Source of the DNA: Eulemur rufifrons
Lineage: Eukaryota; Chordata; Mammalia; Primates; Lemuridae
DNA: 64,000 nt
Direction: 5' to 3'
Assembly: GCF_041146395.1 (NCBI RefSeq)
Contig: NC_090989.1
Location: 240,364,843-240,428,842 of the forward strand
The notes below the pieces were generated by a model. It was not told where the DNA came from. It made no database searches and was given only the letters and a program-made list of their open reading frames with translations. A program made the translations under genes and the position numbers. Of the stretch, positions 59,161-64,000 are shown piece by piece; the stretch's first letter is position 1; each line of letters begins with the position of its first letter.

Positions 59161-60080
59161 ACATGCTCCCAACATCACCATCTGAGACTACCTCTTCCCA
59201 CGGCTGTGCTGGTTCTTCCCCTGCAGTCCCTTTGCCAGGCACATTTCAAACGCACAGCCCAGGTCTGGCGGTCTCGGGGCAGACCGTGAAGCAGAACCAC
59301 GGGCTGCCAGGGTCACTTCTTATTGCAGGGCCAGCTGCCCTCCCATCTGCCTGTCAGGCTGGAAAAAAGGCCAAGAGCTGAAAATGCGAAAATAATGCCG
59401 TCCCACAGGAAAAAAAAAAAAAAAAATCCAGGTTTTGTTTTTCAGTTGCTACTCTTTGAATAGAACGTAGGAATTAACCTCTAGCCTTTTTGTTTTATTA
59501 GTTCAGAAATGAGTAATAGACAGAGCGAGGGAACCCTTATACCACCTCAGACCCAACGGCTACAAGGGAAGAAAATAGTGAGTATGAAGTCACATAAGGA
59601 TGGAACATTTTGGAAGTCTTAAGATGTGACTGGTGTTTAAAAAAAAAAAAAGCTAATATGGCCCCAAGCAAACATGGGGCATGTGAGCTGCTCTCTGGAT
59701 GGTCCCCTGGCCCAGGTGCCCAGGCCCCCTGGCCGTTGGTGCCTGGGTCTCAGCAATGGGGGAAACGGTATTGTTTACAGTCACAGCAACGGGGAATCCA
59801 GGAGCTCTGGATACAGAATTTCCTGGAACAGCTCTCAGTACCTTTATGTGTGAATGTCCTTGCGCATCATTTTGACACTGTCCCAACATCACTGACCTAA
59901 GGGTGTCAGGGTCAAAGCTCTTGATTTCCTTCAGGCCAACAATGCCCCACCAGCAGGACAATCTCTGTTCCTTTTGGTTACAACATTCTCTTCAGTCATC
60001 CAGGCCATTGACCCCTTACGCCGTTAACTGCAGCCAGGTTCGGTGGCGATCTGTGAAGGGGCCCTACGGGAACGCTGCTT
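59161..60080. other. GC-richer unique sequence with two A runs
   Basis: A relatively GC-rich block (59165-59400) ends in an A18 run (59409-59426), and a second A run is at 59639-59652. The block was not recognised as a retrocopy. Frames of up to about 100 codons on both strands have no family signature. Confidence 0.4.
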
Positions 60081-60084
60081 GCTG

Positions 60085-60145
60085 CACACCCAGCTCAGCG
60101 CCCAGGTCCACGCAGGTGCTCAGGAAGTGTGGAATGAATGAAAAA
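60085..60145 (+). repeat. L2 LINE 3' terminus, short
   Basis: CAGCGCCCAGGTCCACGCAG GTGCTCAGGAAGTGTGGAAT GAATG matches the last part of L2. Confidence 0.55.
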
Positions 60146-60274
60146 TCACGAGTAGAGGAGAAATCTGCCCGCTTAGTTATTTCTGGAGTGATCCTAGTAT
60201 CCCTCCCAAGTTTTCTTGATATAAAAATCCTAAAACTCTTCTGACTTGTGGTTTACAGCAGTTGTCCAATCTGC

Positions 60275-60371
60275 ATTTAGCCAATTTACATTCAATGTAA
60301 TTTTGGGACTATTTGGGGTTTAAATCCATCATCTTACTTGTTTTCTGTGTCTTACTGAAACTATGTTCTTT

Positions 60372-60403
<32 letters not shown>

Positions 60404-60478
60404 TACTTTCTTGATGCATCAGGTATTATTATGGCATTTTGTTTCTCTCCTCTATTTTATTATTCTTTTATTAAAAAT
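60275..60478 (-). mobile_element. L1 ORF2 segment, reverse (inverted-repeat arm)
   Basis: Minus strand: GATGATGGATTTAAACCCCA AATAGTCCC, then AATTACATTGAATGTAAATT GGC, the L1 ORF2 endonuclease region. It aligns with 60978-61158 in the opposite orientation, apart from a 10-bp indel in this phrase and a length-variable A run (T20 at 60382-60401). Confidence 0.82.
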
Positions 60479-60559
60479 ACAGAGAGGACCCCTCTATGGC
60501 CCGGCTCCTGCTTTCCTCATTCCTAAGAGTAGATGGTTGAGGTCTCTTTGGGCACCTCT

Positions 60560-60850
60560 GACCTGTTTGTGATTTAACATATTAACTGAGTGCCTACTCT
60601 GGGCTAAACTCTCGTGAACAAGGTAGACAACCACTGCACTTATGAAGTTTACATTCTAATGTGAGAGATGGACAAGAACAAATAAATACTCTTATTTCAG
60701 GTGACAAATCCATGAAAAAACAGAACAGAATAAGGGAATAGAAAAGAAAGGGGTATAGTGAGGTTATTTTAAGTAGGATGATATCGGCAAGGCTCTCTGA
60801 GCTGTGCAAGGATGTAGTTAGATTTAAAATATGTGATAACAGTAACACAA
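60560..60850 (-). repeat. L2 LINE 3' end, reverse
   Basis: ACTGAGTGCCTACTCTGGGC, GAAGTTTACATTCTAATGTG AGAGATGGACAAGAAC and GGCAAGGCTCTCTGAGCTG follow the reversed L2 tail. It lies in the spacer of the L1 inverted pair. Confidence 0.75.
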
Positions 60851-60977
60851 AAAGGGAAAGGGGATAAAATACAATTAAAATGTTCCAAGATTCTTAGTAC
60901 ACGTTGTCTGGAAAGTGGTAAAAGTACTCATTTATATTGAACATTAGTAAGTTAAGCATGCATTATACATTATCTAC

Positions 60978-61620
60978 ATTTTTAGTAAAAGAATAATACA
61001 ATAGAGGAGGGAGAATGTAATAATAATACTTGATTAATCTGAAAAGTAGCAAGAGAAAAATGAGAGAAGAAAAAAAAGAACAGTCTCAGTAAGACACATC
61101 GAAAACATAAGATGATGGATTTAAACCCCAAATTACATTGAATGTAAATTGACTAAATACTCTAATCAAAGAAAATGATTGTAAACAAATGATTGAAAAC
61201 AAAACCTAATCACATGTAGCTTACAAGGGATATGCTTTTTGAATACAAGGGCATGAAAAGGTTGCAAGTAAAGGGTAGAAAATTCCGGACAAACGTTAAC
61301 CAAAAGAAGACTGGTTTAGATTAGACAAAGTAGACTTTAAAGCTGTAAGAATTACTATAAATCAAGAGGGCCATTTTATAATAATGCAAGGGTTAACCCA
61401 CCATAATAATGCAACAATTCTTAATTTATGATGTGTCTAATAACATACCTCCAAAATATAAAAGCAAAAATTAATAGAATTAAATGTAGAAAAAGACAAA
61501 TCTATAAACATAGTGGGAGATTTTAATACACTTCTTCCGGAAATTGATAGAAAGAACAGATAAAAAGAAATCAGTATTGAACTAACTGAACAACTGAAGA
61601 ACATGATGCCTGCTATCTTT
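60978..61620 (+). mobile_element. L1 ORF2 endonuclease-region fragment
   Basis: GATGATGGATTTAAACCCCA AATTACATTG, ACGTTAACCAAAAGAAGACT GG, TAGACAAAGTAGACTTTAAA GC, AGAGGGCCATTTTATAATAA TGC and GTGGGAGATTTTAATACACT TC follow L1 ORF2 from its endonuclease domain. Stops and frameshifts break the frame throughout. The first 180 bp form the right arm of the inverted pair. Confidence 0.85.
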
Positions 61621-62320
61621 TCCTCTTCTGCAACACTGCACTAAGGTCTTCGCCAGAGTCTCCCAGACTTATTTGTGGGGACAGGGACAAGAAGACAAAT
61701 GGAGGCCCACATTCTACATATCTAAATGTATTAATATAATAAATCAAGCTAAGAAACTGTCAAAATATATTCTATTCTCCTACCTTAACAAATGTACCTT
61801 TATGATGACAAAATAAAAAAGTATAAAACTATCATTTATATATGACTGAAAATTGGCAAAATATCAAAGATGATTACATTTAATTATTTTGGAACATGTC
61901 TGGGTGTTCTGTTGATAGGCTGACCATATTTGAATAGGTTATAAAATGAAGGGATGAATAATCCACCAATTATTACATATTAATTCCATAAAATATTTCT
62001 TCTGCCTTTATCAAATTTCTCATGCTGTTATAAGGTTTTCCTATAATTGGTATACTATTGACAGTAATGATTTAAAGGATTAAACAGTGAAATGCAATTG
62101 CATTCAAGGTGTATAAATATTTATGTATTTTTATAAAAAATGAATTTTAAAAAATGTAAAATATCAGAAAAAGTATTTTATTCTGGTTTGAAAATGCTAT
62201 TTTTCTTCTAAAATATTCAAAATTATATGTTAAAATTAAAGGCAGGACACAAATAAATAACTGAGTCTCAAAATTGTTTAAATAAACCTGATGTTTTATA
62301 TTTAATTTGGGGGGAAAGGG
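61621..62320. other. AT-rich sequence
   Basis: No recognised element after the L1 piece ends. Might contain more decayed L1. Confidence 0.4.
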
Positions 62321-62323
62321 GAG

Positions 62324-62462
62324 AGGCAAAAACTTACCAAATGGGTACAATGAACACTATTTGGGTGATAGGCACAATTATAGCTAGGACTCAAGCATTA
62401 CAAAAGTGATCCATGTAACCAAAAACATTTGTACCCCCTTAATATTTTGAAATAAAAAAATA
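62324..62462 (+). mobile_element. L1 3' end, strepsirrhine-type
   Basis: GGGTACAATGAACACTATTT GGGTGATAGGCAC, GACTCAAGCATTACAAAAGT GATCC and CATTTGTACCCCCTTAATAT TTTGAAATAAAAAAA. Homologous to the reverse copy at 13765. Severely 5'-truncated. Confidence 0.88.
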
Positions 62463-63155
62463 GAGTTTAACATAACTTTAAAAAATAAATTTAATTTTTA
62501 AAAATTTAATAAACTCTATTAAATATTTTTATAAAAATGAAACTTTTTCAATTATAACGTGCAATACCCTTTTATATGCCAATGAAAACAACTGGTATGG
62601 AGCTTCACACATTTTAGGTCTTGAACTAAATATATTAAAATTTAAGAGTAATACAAATTGCTTCATACTGTAAAATGCTCCTCAGTTGGTAAGTACAACT
62701 GCTGAAAGAATATTGCTAATTTATGAAAAACTTGCTAATCCCCCAAATTAAAAGTAAGAATGTGAGACAAGTAAGAAAACAGAAAGTCAGATCTACTAGA
62801 AATCAATGCCATACTTCAGTATGCAAGGAATCTGTGCACTCATGCTATCTAGGAGGTTAATCTGTCAGGTTAATCTGTCTTTCACCTTAGTGCCTCTGCC
62901 ACTCTAATCTTCTTTCACCTGAAAGCAGTGTTTGTTCCCACCATCAACATGAGCGTGATGACTCAAACTGTCAGGGCATCTGGATGCCATCATTTTTTGT
63001 TTCAAAGACGTGGGGCAAGAGAGGTAGAGAACTGTTTTTCTGGGGGCTGAGTGATGTTAGGGTAAAAGTGGGCATTTAGGGTAACAGGTCCCAAGTGAGA
63101 GAGAGCCCATGCATTCTTTAATAAATTTATTGTGGTCAGTGTGTGTGTTTGGGAT
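62463..63155. other. AT-rich then unique sequence
   Basis: Nothing recognised. A short direct duplication (GGTTAATCTGTCAGGTTAATCTGTC style) occurs at about 62853-62879. Confidence 0.45.
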
Positions 63156-63159
63156 GTGT

Positions 63160-64000
63160 TGGTCTAAAAGCAGTATCGGTTTTAACCAGTGCCATAAAGC
63201 AAGAAAAAGAAATGAAAGGTATAAAACTTGGAAAGGCAGAAATAAAGCTGCCAAAATTTGCAGACAATATTATTGCATATACATATAAATTAAAATTATT
63301 ATCAAATAAACTATCTGAATTAATAACTCAAGTTAGAAAATCAGTTATATTTCCATATACTAGCAAAAAATAGAAAATACAAAATTTAAAAATTATTCCA
63401 TTTAAAATAGCATAAAAATCATATATCTAGGAATAAATCCAATGAAATATGGTCAGGGCCTTTACAAAGAAAACTACATTATTTAGAGAAAACAAAAGAG
63501 TCTAAATCAATGAAAGGATACAAAATGTTTATGTACAGAAAGATTCTATATGGTAAAGGAGTCATTTCTGCTCAAAGTAAATTATAGATTGAATGCAATC
63601 CTACTCAAAATCCTATCACGTAATTTGAAAATTGACAAGCTAATTTAAAATTTATATGAAAATGGAAAAGGCCAAGAATAAGCAAGAAACTTCTAAGTAG
63701 GAACAAAGTTCATGAATGTTTACCATCAGATGTCTCAATCCTTATCACAATTAAAATAAGATGGTTATTCACACAAGGATATACAAATAGAGAAACCAGA
63801 AGCAGACACATATTTACCCCATCACTTGATGTATGACAAAGGTGAAACTGCAGTGCAGCGAGGAAATAATAGTTTTTTCAATAAATGGTATTAGCTCAAT
63901 TGGATATCCATAGGGGTGAAAAAGAATCTTGACCCCTATCTCACAACATAAACAAAGTTCAATTGCAGGAGGATTATAGATTTAAATGTGAAAGGTTAAA
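63160..64000 (+). mobile_element. L1 ORF2 3' half, running off the window
   Basis: Translation gives QEKEMKGIKLGKAEIKLPKF followed by ADNIIAY, the reverse transcriptase region holding the catalytic F/YxDD motif. Here the second Asp of the motif is Asn (codon 63266-63268). DNA continues in ORF2 order: CTAGGAATAAATCCAATGAA, AGATTGAATGCAATCCTACT C, GAAAATTGACAAGCTAATTT, AAATGGTATTAGCTCAATTG GATATCC and TTGACCCCTATCTCACAACA. Many stops, so it is dead. The right end lies outside the window. Confidence 0.9.

Overview
The window is mammalian nuclear DNA from a primate, most likely a strepsirrhine (lemur group). The strongest evidence is the Alu elements at 2911-3221, 26598-26935 and 29327-29598: they carry the strepsirrhine middle region (TAGAAAGAAATTATATGGAC in the linker, TTGCTGTGAGCTAG near the 3' end) rather than the human AluS/Y form. 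L1 3' ends at 13765-14020 and 62324-62460 share a 3' UTR that also looks strepsirrhine. Species cannot be fixed from this.

I see no functional host gene, no exon and no promoter-type CpG island. No open reading frame exceeds about 170 codons, and the longest ones that could be checked lie inside repeats. The window reads as AT-rich, CpG-poor intergenic DNA or the inside of a very large intron. Its recognisable content is old repeats (many MIR and L2 fragments, MLT1-type LTRs, three MER20 copies, MER5, a Tigger-like element, L1 3'-end pieces), a few younger insertions, and two small-RNA retrocopies.

Layout. 1-1064: a mariner with both terminal inverted repeats and a broken transposase. 2-10 kb: MIR and L2 pieces, an Alu and two MLT1-type LTRs. 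10-22 kb: MIR, L2, two related solitary LTRs (13285 and 21141) and an L1 3' end. 22-30 kb: sparse repeats, a MER20, a full-length Alu with clear target duplications, an L1 ORF2 scrap, an AT-rich block with a palindrome, and a Tigger-like element split by an Alu. 30-33 kb: an L1 fragment carrying a truncated U2 snRNA insertion, and 1.8 kb further on a near full-length Y3 RNA retrocopy with a perfect 15-bp target duplication. 33-45 kb: LTR, MIR, L2, MER5-like and MER20 elements plus a small CpG-rich pocket near 42.1 kb. 44-54 kb: the quietest stretch, largely without recognisable repeats. 54-64 kb: two inverted-repeat pairs (54500/56014 and 60275/60978), an MLT1-type LTR inserted into a MIR, and an L1 ORF2 piece that runs off the right edge.

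The genes do not work together in any pathway: the only protein-coding remains are dead transposon genes. The observations most worth checking are the 250-bp inverted repeat of unrecognised origin at 54500-56255, the tailless U2 insertion, the Y3 retrocopy and the unexplained AT-rich block at 28.0-29.05 kb. I found no convincing new biological system. Repeat family names are from memory of consensus sequences; a RepeatMasker run would settle them.
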